From: Candidatus Kaiserbacteria bacterium
GTDB lineage: Bacteria > Patescibacteriota > Minisyncoccia > Phycocordibacterales > UBA2100
DNA: 5,006 nt
Direction: 5' to 3'
Assembly: GCA_026996985.1 (NCBI GenBank)
Contig: JALWJR010000035.1
Location: 1-5,006, forward strand
Shown piece by piece: positions 1 to 5,006 of this stretch; position 1 is the stretch's first letter, and the number at the start of each line of letters is the position of its first letter. The position numbers were made by a program, and so were the translations under genes. Under the pieces are notes generated by a model that did not search any database, had not been told where the DNA came from, and saw only the letters and a program-made list of their open reading frames with translations.

Positions 1-471
1 GATCATCCCCTGCCAATAGGCTATGGACAAACAATTTCACAACCCTACATAGTTGCTCTTATGACCCAGTTGCTTGAGCTGGAAGGGAATGAAAAGGTTC
101 TGGAGATAGGCACTGGAAGCGGCTATCAGGCTGCTATACTTGCCCAGATAGTTGATTCTGTTTATACACTTGAGATTGTCAAGCCTTTATGTGAACAAGC
201 TCGCAAGAGATTGGACTCTATGGGATACAGCAATGTTGTTGTGGTGTGTGGCGATGGATATAAGGGTCTTCCACAATATGCACCTTTTGATAGGATAATT
301 GTTACGGCTGCACCACCACAGGTTCCTCAGGCACTGCTTGAACAACTAAAACCTGGTGGAATTATGGTTATTCCAATTTCAAATTCAATAGTCAAAATTA
401 AAAAAGAAAACGGCAAGTTGGATATACAAAAATATGACGGCTTTTCATTTGTTCCTCTTGTAAGGGGCTGA
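1..471 (+). CDS. pcm: Protein-L-isoaspartate O-methyltransferase (PCMT), 5'-truncated by the window edge
   Basis: This cytoplasmic repair enzyme transfers a methyl group from S-adenosylmethionine to abnormal L-isoaspartyl residues in aged proteins. The reading frame is open from base 1, so the ATG at 61 is internal. The 156 visible residues begin with the family's hallmark block, PIGYGQTISQPYIVA at visible residues 5-19, which includes the conserved Ser/Gln substrate-site region. The Rossmann SAM-binding motif I (VLEIGTGSGYQ) follows at 33-43, with the acidic LE at 57-58 ending strand 2. GDG is at 84-86, DRIIVTAAPP at 97-106 and LKPGG at 116-120. The end FVPLVRG matches the usual PCMT C-terminus, so the 3' end is complete and ends in TGA. 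Family members are about 200-215 residues, so roughly 50 residues, probably with the start codon, lie to the left. The segment after VIPI (124-126) looks slightly shortened. It converges on tlyA with a 21-base gap in which I see no clear terminator. Confidence 0.94.
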   Translation, partial: DHPLPIGYGQTISQPYIVALMTQLLELEGNEKVLEIGTGSGYQAAILAQIVDSVYTLEIVKPLCEQARKRLDSMGYSNVVVVCGDGYKGLPQYAPFDRIIVTAAPPQVPQALLEQLKPGGIMVIPISNSIVKIKKENGKLDIQKYDGFSFVPLVRG

Positions 472-492
472 ATGCAGAAAATTGAAATTGGT

Positions 493-1233
493 TCAGATTC
501 GCTCAAGCAATACCAAAAACTCCATATTTTGCGATTTTTTGCCCAAAATTGGAGATTGAATACTGTCTATAAATTTAAAACCCGTCTGTTTAACCTGCCT
601 TTCAAAATCATTTAATGCACAAAGTGCATTTTCTTTTGATACTTTTGCATTTTTCCCAAGCTTGTTTTTTCCAACTTCAAACTGAGGTTTAAACAAAACC
701 ACGCCATACACCCCACTCTTTAACATGCTCGCCAAATTCGGTAGTACCAATTTAAGACTTATAAAAGACACGTCTACCGAGAAAAAACTTATTTCATCTT
801 CGGTTTTAAAATCCCTTATATCGGTATTCTCACAAACAACAACCGCCGGATTTGAAACCAGGTTGGAATGTAGCTGACCTTCACCCACATCAACCGCATA
901 AACTTTGCCCGCTCCTCTCTCAAGCAAAACTTGCACAAAACCGCCTGTGCTACTTCCAACATCCAAAACAATGTTTGTTTCTATCCGCTGATTTAAACCA
1001 AACCTCTCTCCCCAAACATCAAGAGCATGTTTTAGTTTGTAGTAAGCCCGCGATACGGGTGCTTGATTTAAAACCGCTATCTTAGCATCTGGAGAAATTG
1101 CCGAGGAAGGTTTTACTGCTTTACCATCTATAAGCACAAAACTGTTTTCAAGCATAAATTTTGCCTTCTCTCGTGAAGGGGCTATTTTGTTTTTTACCAA
1201 AAAAAGATCAGCTCTTATTTTATGCTCCGACAT
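493..1233 (-). CDS. tlyA: TlyA-family rRNA 2'-O-methyltransferase (S4 domain plus FtsJ-like domain)
   Basis: The 246-residue protein has the two-domain TlyA layout: an N-terminal S4 RNA-binding domain (about residues 5-58, with SREKA at 20-24 and VLIDGKAVKPS at 33-43) and an FtsJ/RrmJ-like SAM methyltransferase domain (about 60-244). SAM motif I is LDVGSSTGGF at 90-99 and the next strand gives YAVDVGEGQL at 112-121. The family's proposed K-D-K-E catalytic set can be placed at K66 (SRAYYK), D154 (DVSFISL), K182 (KPQFEVGK) and E238 (NMEFL). TlyA proteins methylate cytidine 2'-hydroxyls of rRNA; older annotations call them hemolysin A. The protein stops directly after the EFL strand and lacks the C-terminal tail of the mycobacterial enzyme. 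That suggests the short type I form, expected to modify 23S rRNA only (inference). The usual SRGG before the catalytic Lys is SRAY here. The ATG lies inside the end of folD (14-base overlap) without a strong Shine-Dalgarno, so translational coupling is likely. Confidence 0.93.
   Translation of the reverse strand: MSEHKIRADLFLVKNKIAPSREKAKFMLENSFVLIDGKAVKPSSAISPDAKIAVLNQAPVSRAYYKLKHALDVWGERFGLNQRIETNIVLDVGSSTGGFVQVLLERGAGKVYAVDVGEGQLHSNLVSNPAVVVCENTDIRDFKTEDEISFFSVDVSFISLKLVLPNLASMLKSGVYGVVLFKPQFEVGKNKLGKNAKVSKENALCALNDFERQVKQTGFKFIDSIQSPILGKKSQNMEFLVLLERI
1220..1233 (-). promoter_or_regulatory. folD-tlyA 14-base coding overlap
   Basis: The tlyA ATG (1231-1233) lies upstream of the folD TAA (1220-1222) in a different frame. 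The sequence before the tlyA start (TTTTTAAGCAAAC) has no strong Shine-Dalgarno. The arrangement points to one transcript with translational coupling; the coupling itself is inferred. Confidence 0.6.
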
Positions 1234-2056
1234 GTTTGCTTAAAAACGCCTCTGCGGTGTTTCTTAAAAGACATGCCACGGTTATCGGCCCCACTCCTCC
1301 CGGGGTTTTGGCAAAAACGGAAGCTTTGCTTTGACACTCACTTGAGATATCACCCAAAAGCACACCCTTGCTTCCGCTTGTTCCGGCATCAATTAAAACA
1401 ACTCCGGATTTAATATCATCAGGCTGAATAAGATTTGGTTTACCTACACCGGAGACTATTAAATCCGCTTCTTTCAAAAGATGCTTGGCTGTGGTGGCAT
1501 CTGTCTGCTCGGTTACAACAGTGTAGTTTACACCCAACCTGTCAAACAGCGCCGCTGTTGGCCTTCCAACCAATTTCCCGGCGCCGACTATAACATTTCT
1601 GCCGGAGAGTGATATTTTGTAATTCTCTATTATCTCTCTTATGGCACCCGCAACGGGTGGCTCAAAAGCCGTCTCTCCTCTCTTGTAAGCTTCAAAATGA
1701 AAAGGGTTTAGTACATCAACATCTACAATCTCCGGTATGGCCTTGAAAACCCTCTGAGAATCTATATGCTCCGGCAACGGAAGTTGCACTATAAGAGCGT
1801 CAAGGTCTCTTATTTTTTCAATCATTTTCTTCAAAAAATCAGCCGTCTGTATGGTTTTGTCGTACTTGTATATTTGTGTATCAATTCCAACTTCTTGCGC
1901 CGCTTGCTTTTTCTTTAATATATACTTTTCTATGGCTTCGTTCGGGTCAACGGTAAAAACTCCCAAAACGGGTCTTTGTTCATATCTGTACAAACTGTTT
2001 AAGATATTTCTCTTTATTCTGCTTGCAACAGTTTTTCCGTCAACTATCGTTACCAT
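1220..2056 (-). CDS. folD: FolD: methylenetetrahydrofolate dehydrogenase / methenyltetrahydrofolate cyclohydrolase, divergent form
   Basis: FolD oxidises 5,10-methylene-THF to methenyl-THF and hydrolyses that to 10-formyl-THF, in the cytosol, supplying one-carbon units for purines and initiator tRNA. From the ATG at 2056 the protein is 278 residues, a normal family length. An in-frame TTG at 2065 would add three residues, but the ATG gives MVTIVDGK, which matches the usual N-terminus. The catalytic pair is visible as Y45 and K49 (YILKKKQAA), followed by VQLPLPEHID at 90-99 with Q91. D112 and D114 sit where families have KDVDG, but the flanking residues are changed (VDVDV). PCTP is replaced by EPPVAG at 132-137. 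The nucleotide-binding loop is GAGKLVGRP at 158-166, and the C-terminal PGGVGPITVA (252-261) is intact. Core catalytic residues are kept, so activity is plausible; cofactor preference is uncertain. The gene is one base after ppa and overlaps tlyA by 14 bases. Confidence 0.93.
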   Translation of the reverse strand: MVTIVDGKTVASRIKRNILNSLYRYEQRPVLGVFTVDPNEAIEKYILKKKQAAQEVGIDTQIYKYDKTIQTADFLKKMIEKIRDLDALIVQLPLPEHIDSQRVFKAIPEIVDVDVLNPFHFEAYKRGETAFEPPVAGAIREIIENYKISLSGRNVIVGAGKLVGRPTAALFDRLGVNYTVVTEQTDATTAKHLLKEADLIVSGVGKPNLIQPDDIKSGVVLIDAGTSGSKGVLLGDISSECQSKASVFAKTPGGVGPITVACLLRNTAEAFLSKHVGA

Positions 2057-2065
2057 TTTACTCAA
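2054..2065 (-). promoter_or_regulatory. ppa-folD coupled stop/start junction
   Basis: On the minus strand the junction reads TTGAGTAAAATG. The ppa stop TAA (2058-2060) is followed by one A and then the folD ATG (2054-2056). The GAG just before the stop is the only Shine-Dalgarno-like sequence and sits five bases upstream of the ATG. This favours the ATG over the overlapping TTG at 2065 and suggests that ribosomes finishing ppa reinitiate on folD. Confidence 0.6.
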
Positions 2066-2594
2066 ATTTCTTTTTGTAAGCTTCTATTGACTCCTCTATA
2101 AGCTTAAACGCTTCTTGTTTACCTAGAAATTCGCCAACTTCAACGGTTCCCGGCCCTGTCTGCGGTATTTTGTATGTTTCAAAAAACGTTTTAATATCTT
2201 TTTTCTCGTAAGGGGTTAAATCATCAACCGATTGCACATGCTCGTAACGCGGATCTTTTGCGTTAACGGTTATTACTTTAAAATCTTTCTCACCGTTATC
2301 TATCATTTCAAGCACGCCAACTACCCTTCCGGTAACCATGGCTCCCGGTACTATCGGGTAACTGCTGAAGACAACCGCGTCAAGCGGATCGTTGTCATCT
2401 TCGTTCCAAGTTCCCGGAACATCACAGTAGTTTACCGGAAAATGCATCGGACCGTACAAAACTCTGTCCAACTCTATAATTCCATAGTCTTTGTTGTATT
2501 CATATTTGTTTGAGTCACCTTTGCTTATCTCAACGATAAGTTTTAGCTCCTCGGGAGCTTTGTTTTGTTTTATTATATGAAAATGTGAGTGCAT
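2058..2594 (-). CDS. ppa: Family I inorganic pyrophosphatase
   Basis: This soluble, metal-dependent enzyme hydrolyses pyrophosphate to two phosphates and so pulls nucleic acid, protein and lipid synthesis forward. The 178-residue length is typical of bacterial family I enzymes. The signature DNDPLDA (67-73) carries the three metal-binding aspartates D67, D69 and D72. Other active-site positions known from the E. coli enzyme can be matched: E22, K30, R44, Y56, D99, D104, K106 and the Y141-K142 pair. The block KYEYNKDYGIIELDRVLYGP (30-49) is also diagnostic. Nothing essential appears missing. The ATG at 2594 has only an A-rich stretch upstream with no clear Shine-Dalgarno. ppa heads a compact ppa-folD-tlyA unit: its TAA stop is separated from the folD ATG by one base. 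It is preceded by a 135-base gap that holds the inverted-repeat element and in which I could not place a convincing promoter, so read-through from the kinase gene is possible. Confidence 0.96.
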   Translation of the reverse strand: MHSHFHIIKQNKAPEELKLIVEISKGDSNKYEYNKDYGIIELDRVLYGPMHFPVNYCDVPGTWNEDDNDPLDAVVFSSYPIVPGAMVTGRVVGVLEMIDNGEKDFKVITVNAKDPRYEHVQSVDDLTPYEKKDIKTFFETYKIPQTGPGTVEVGEFLGKQEAFKLIEESIEAYKKKFE

Positions 2595-2626
2595 GTTTTT
2601 ACTTTAATTGCTAAACAGGCTTTTAA

Positions 2627-2724
2627 TAGACTTGCTCTCATACAAGCACTTTATTTACCGAGCATTTTTGATAAAAGGGTTCGGTTGCCTAAAATGCACT
2701 TTGTGTTGTATGGGAACAAGTCTA
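2627..2724. repeat. 98-base inverted-repeat element with 19-base arms between the kinase gene and ppa
   Basis: The left arm (2627-2645, beginning TAGACTTG and ending ATACAA) and the right arm (2706-2724, beginning TTGTAT and ending CAAGTCTA) are reverse complements at 17 of 19 positions. As RNA of either strand the two exceptions give one G-U wobble and one C-A mismatch, so the long stem would form either way. The 60-base centre holds a direct repeat GCACTTT (2646-2652 and 2696-2702) close to the arms. It also holds two internal inverted repeats that cross each other: ACCGA/TCGGT (2657-2661, 2681-2685) and GCATTTT/AAAATGC (2662-2668, 2691-2697). On the transcribed minus strand the element starts five bases after the kinase stop and ends 32 bases before the ppa ATG. 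It is followed by TTAAAAGCC, not a T-run, so it is not a standard intrinsic terminator. It could be an mRNA processing or stability element, a regulatory leader of ppa, or a MITE-like dispersed repeat. The pairing is directly visible; the role is unknown. Confidence 0.7.
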
Positions 2725-2729
2725 ATATA

Positions 2730-4382
2730 TCACTGTCTTTGGCATTTTTCCACTCTTACAAAAGGCAACTCAACAAAAAACTCTGTTCCTTTACCAACTC
2801 CTTCTGAGTAAACCCAAATGCGTCCGCCGTGGGCTTTTACCATTTCTTTTGCAACATAAAGACCGAGCCCGGTACCTTTAATATTTATATTTTTAGCGTT
2901 ACGAGCTCTTTTAAATTTTGAAAACAAAAACGGAATCTCTTCCGGATCAATACCTATACCGGTATCCTTTATTGAAATCAGTATTCTTTTTTTATCAAAC
3001 AAAATACTGCCACTTATTGTGATTTTTCCTTTGGGGGTGTATTTTATGGCATTCTCTATAAGATTTGAGAAAATATACTTAATTTTTCCGTAATCACCAT
3101 AGATAACCGGGGAACAATTTTTCGGACATTTCTCCGTATCCAGCACAAGCTCAAGGTTCTTAGCTTTCGCTTTGGGCTTCAACTCTTCAAGAGTGTCTTT
3201 TATCATGTCCATGCAGTAAAACTCTTTTTTATAGTATTCCATATGACCAAGCTCTATACGAGAAACATTTAAAAAGTCTGTTATCGTCTCAGACATTAGA
3301 GAACTTGACTCATAAATTCGCTCAATAACCGGTCTTATTTTATCCGGAACTTTGCCAAAGTCCCCCTCCAGAATCATGGAAAGATATCCGCGAATTGAAG
3401 TTAGCGGAGTGCGCAACTGGTGTGTCGCAATTGATAAAAACTCGCTTTTTTCCTGGTCCAGCTTTTTAAGTTTTCTGTTTGTACGACGCAACTCTTTTGT
3501 AATCTGCTCAAGTTTCTCGTGGGATTGTATCTCTCTTTCCATACTGTTGAGCAACGCTATACTTACCGTCACTGTAACAATAAATACAGAAGCATTTACA
3601 ATGGCGTCCCAAAAACTTCTTGAGCTCAAAAACTGAATTAGCAAAACTAACCAAAGTACAAACACCAAAATATGCGCTCCTATTATACGTAAATCAAAAA
3701 CTTTGTATCTAAGTATCCCTATAACAATTACAAAAGAACCGAAAGCCGTACTTATCGGTCCTGCCCAAATAGCGGAAAAAATACCAAACACGGGTAAAAT
3801 TAAATGTGTTATGATTCCAACAGCAACAGACAGACCGGTCCCGATTAAAATGTACAACAGCGCGAGTTTGTCTTGCCTGATTTTGATTTTCCTCCAGTGA
3901 GAAACCAGCAAAAAGTAAGACCAAACAAAAACGCTAATAAAAACCAGGTCATAAAATACCAACCAACCTTGACTTAAAATCGGTTGATAAAAACCTTCTT
4001 CAAAATAGATACCTTTTATTAGCAGGGTGGGTATAAAAGATGGTACAGACATTAAAATCCAAGCTAACCATGACAATTTAACATTTAAAAATTTAACCGG
4101 CTTCTCCTTTAAAAAAGCTTCCACAAAAAACAAAAATGAAATGGGCATCAGCGCAGCCGCGGGATAAAGAAGGTGATACAGAACATATGCAATATCGTCA
4201 TTTTGCGTTATAAAAATCAGGTAACGCAAAAAACCCCAAACCCCCGCAGTTAAAGTAAAATAGAAAAACTGTTTTGTAGTTTTTGATTTTCTGTTTTTTG
4301 CGTAAACAAAAAGACCCAACAGAGTAGGGAACAAAGACGCTATCAAGACAGTTAAAGAAGTTGTATTAAGTTCCAAAAGCAC
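2730..4382 (-). CDS. Orphan membrane sensor histidine kinase with a multi-pass (7TM-type) N-terminal sensor
   Basis: This 550-residue inner-membrane protein should autophosphorylate on histidine and pass the phosphate to a response regulator. The N-terminal half is strongly hydrophobic, with about eight or nine membrane segments (roughly residues 10-27, 39-58, 64-90, 102-122, 140-161, 172-196, 203-224, 233-253, 261-278). It resembles the N-terminal 7TM sensor region found in some histidine kinases. A charged coiled-coil-like linker covers about 281-312. The HisKA domain follows with the H box SIATHQLRTPLTS, the phosphoacceptor being H321. The HATPase domain shows the N box NLIENAIKY (440-448), the G1 box DTGIGI (473-478), the F box FLFSKF (485-490) and the G2 box GTGLGL (503-508). 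All kinase motifs are intact. There is no PAS, HAMP or receiver domain. The start is GTG at 4382 with a poor ribosome site. The gene is 39 bases downstream of the acyltransferase, and no response regulator is in the window, so its partner and signal are unknown. Confidence 0.94.
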   Translation of the reverse strand: MLLELNTTSLTVLIASLFPTLLGLFVYAKNRKSKTTKQFFYFTLTAGVWGFLRYLIFITQNDDIAYVLYHLLYPAAALMPISFLFFVEAFLKEKPVKFLNVKLSWLAWILMSVPSFIPTLLIKGIYFEEGFYQPILSQGWLVFYDLVFISVFVWSYFLLVSHWRKIKIRQDKLALLYILIGTGLSVAVGIITHLILPVFGIFSAIWAGPISTAFGSFVIVIGILRYKVFDLRIIGAHILVFVLWLVLLIQFLSSRSFWDAIVNASVFIVTVTVSIALLNSMEREIQSHEKLEQITKELRRTNRKLKKLDQEKSEFLSIATHQLRTPLTSIRGYLSMILEGDFGKVPDKIRPVIERIYESSSLMSETITDFLNVSRIELGHMEYYKKEFYCMDMIKDTLEELKPKAKAKNLELVLDTEKCPKNCSPVIYGDYGKIKYIFSNLIENAIKYTPKGKITISGSILFDKKRILISIKDTGIGIDPEEIPFLFSKFKRARNAKNINIKGTGLGLYVAKEMVKAHGGRIWVYSEGVGKGTEFFVELPFVRVEKCQRQ

Positions 4383-4388
4383 AACTTA

Positions 4389-4416
4389 ATGATATACCAA
4401 AAACCTTAGCTGACAA
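4389..4416 (-). promoter_or_regulatory. Possible sigma-70-type promoter for the histidine kinase gene
   Basis: In the 39-base gap upstream of the kinase, the minus strand reads TTGTCA (4411-4416), a 16-base spacer, then TATCAT (4389-4394). Each box matches the consensus at five of six positions. The expected transcription start, about seven bases past the -10 box, falls on the G of the GTG start codon near 4382, which would give a leaderless message. In AT-rich DNA such matches arise by chance, so this is tentative. The alternative is co-transcription with the acyltransferase gene. Confidence 0.35.
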
Positions 4417-4421
4417 AAAAG

Positions 4422-5006
4422 TTATACACAATATCTTTCCACATTTTTGACTTCTTCGGCTATTTTATCCAACAAATATTTGGCTTCCTTTTTATATTTT
4501 TCCGACTTTTTGTTAATTGTGTCAAATTTGGGTATATCAGAATACCTAAATGGCTTGCCGTATCTTAAACAAATTGTTGTGCGAAAATGTTTCGGGTGCT
4601 TTTTTCTAACTATTGCAATCGGTACTATAATAGCTCCAGTTTGCGCCAGGTGAACCGCAAAACCATACGGCTCTCTAAAACCTCCGTTCTCTGGAATTTT
4701 ACCTTCAGGATAAACACATACGGAATGATTTCGTTTAAGCAACGCCCAGTGAAGCTTCAATGCTTCTTCATAATTTTCATTTTCATCAAGTGAGTCATAT
4801 GTTACACCCTCCCCTCTCATTTCATGAGAGCCTAAAGCGTTAAAGGTGAGTTTATTATACACGAAACGTCTCCATCCAAAATCTTTGCTTTGGTAATATT
4901 TTATATGTTGGGCAACATAAAACATCGGAAAATGATAATGAAATGGATTAATCCCGGTTAAAACAAGCATTATATCCAACTCTCCGGTGTGTTTGGAAAC
5001 AAACAA
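4422..5006 (-). CDS. PlsC-type lysophospholipid acyltransferase (LPLAT family), N-terminus cut by the window edge
   Basis: The frame is open to the right window edge; the TTG at 5004-5006 is probably internal. The 194 visible residues open with the family's catalytic H-x4-D motif (HTGELD, visible residues 6-11). Block III follows as VYPEGK at 98-103, then GFREPYGFAVHLAQ at 109-122 and block IV IIVPIAIV at 126-133. These blocks define glycerolipid acyltransferases that move an acyl chain from acyl-ACP or acyl-CoA to a hydroxyl such as that of lysophosphatidic acid, at the inner face of the membrane. Block II is not obvious; the region between blocks I and III contains an acidic stretch (DSLDENENYEEALK, 71-84) that may be an insertion. 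The C-terminus is rich in lysine (about 165-187), which could help membrane contact (inference). Exact substrate cannot be told from this fragment, so PlsC itself is not certain. The TAA stop is 39 bases before the kinase start, same strand. Confidence 0.87.
   Translation of the reverse strand: MFVSKHTGELDIMLVLTGINPFHYHFPMFYVAQHIKYYQSKDFGWRRFVYNKLTFNALGSHEMRGEGVTYDSLDENENYEEALKLHWALLKRNHSVCVYPEGKIPENGGFREPYGFAVHLAQTGAIIVPIAIVRKKHPKHFRTTICLRYGKPFRYSDIPKFDTINKKSEKYKKEAKYLLDKIAEEVKNVERYCV

Noticed and set aside
61..63. The ATG at 61 as the start of pcm.
   Set aside because: The frame is open upstream to base 1 and encodes the diagnostic PIGYGQTISQPYIVA block, so this Met is internal.
472..615. 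A 47-codon plus-strand frame starting at the ATG right after the pcm stop (MQKIEIG...).
   Set aside because: Nearly all of it is antisense to the end of tlyA, and pcm ends at the normal family C-terminus, so neither a new gene nor a stop-codon readthrough is supported.
2063..2065. TTG at 2065 as the start of folD.
   Set aside because: It adds only three residues upstream of a well-placed ATG that yields the standard FolD N-terminus, and a GAG lies correctly spaced for the ATG.
2627..2724. A tRNA-like reading of the inverted repeat: TAGACTTG/CAAGTCTA as acceptor stem and GGGTTCGGTT as T-arm.
   Set aside because: The outer stem extends to 19 bases instead of 7, no D-arm or anticodon arm can be drawn, the T-arm stem does not pair, and there is no CCA end.
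2627..2729. The inverted repeat as an intrinsic terminator for the kinase gene.
   Set aside because: The arms are not GC-rich, the loop is about 60 bases, and neither strand has a T-run after the stem.
2595..2729. A promoter for ppa, for example TATTAA near 2621-2626 on the minus strand.
   Set aside because: No -35-like hexamer lies at an acceptable spacing; nearby TTGTAT is only 11 bases away, so I could not support it.
2589..2811. Two overlapping plus-strand open frames of about 70 codons across the kinase-ppa gap.
   Set aside because: They cover the palindrome and the antisense of the kinase end, show no recognisable motif, and have no ribosome site; they look like chance frames.

Overview
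The window looks like a chromosomal stretch of an AT-rich bacterium carrying ordinary housekeeping genes and no mobile element, CRISPR array, tRNA or rRNA that I can see. TGA is read as stop at the ends of the pcm, tlyA and kinase genes, so the standard bacterial code fits. The sequence style suggests a streamlined lineage, possibly of the Candidate Phyla Radiation (Patescibacteria). The clues are a FolD with altered motifs, a kinase with a membrane-embedded N-terminal half, weak Shine-Dalgarno sequences and tight gene packing. That placement is inference from remembered family patterns, not a database result.

Layout: the left end holds the C-terminal three quarters of a protein-L-isoaspartate methyltransferase gene (pcm) on the + strand. 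It converges, with a 21-base gap, on a set of genes that all lie on the - strand. Read in the direction of transcription (right to left) these are a PlsC-type acyltransferase cut by the right window edge, an orphan multi-pass membrane histidine kinase, a 135-base gap, inorganic pyrophosphatase (ppa), folD and tlyA. The ppa, folD and tlyA genes are packed as one unit: folD starts one base after the ppa stop (ATG choice), and tlyA starts inside the end of folD.

Functions: ppa removes pyrophosphate from biosynthetic reactions, folD interconverts one-carbon folates, tlyA methylates ribosomal RNA, and pcm repairs damaged aspartyl residues. TlyA and PCMT both use S-adenosylmethionine, and FolD feeds the one-carbon pool from which its methyl group can derive, but this metabolic link is loose. 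The acyltransferase belongs to membrane lipid synthesis. The kinase probably reads a membrane or envelope signal, but no response regulator lies in the window.

The most unusual item is non-coding: a roughly 98-base inverted-repeat element with 19-base arms fills most of the gap between the kinase stop and ppa. It has a second layer of internal repeats and does not look like a simple intrinsic terminator. A possible promoter ahead of the kinase would give a leaderless message.
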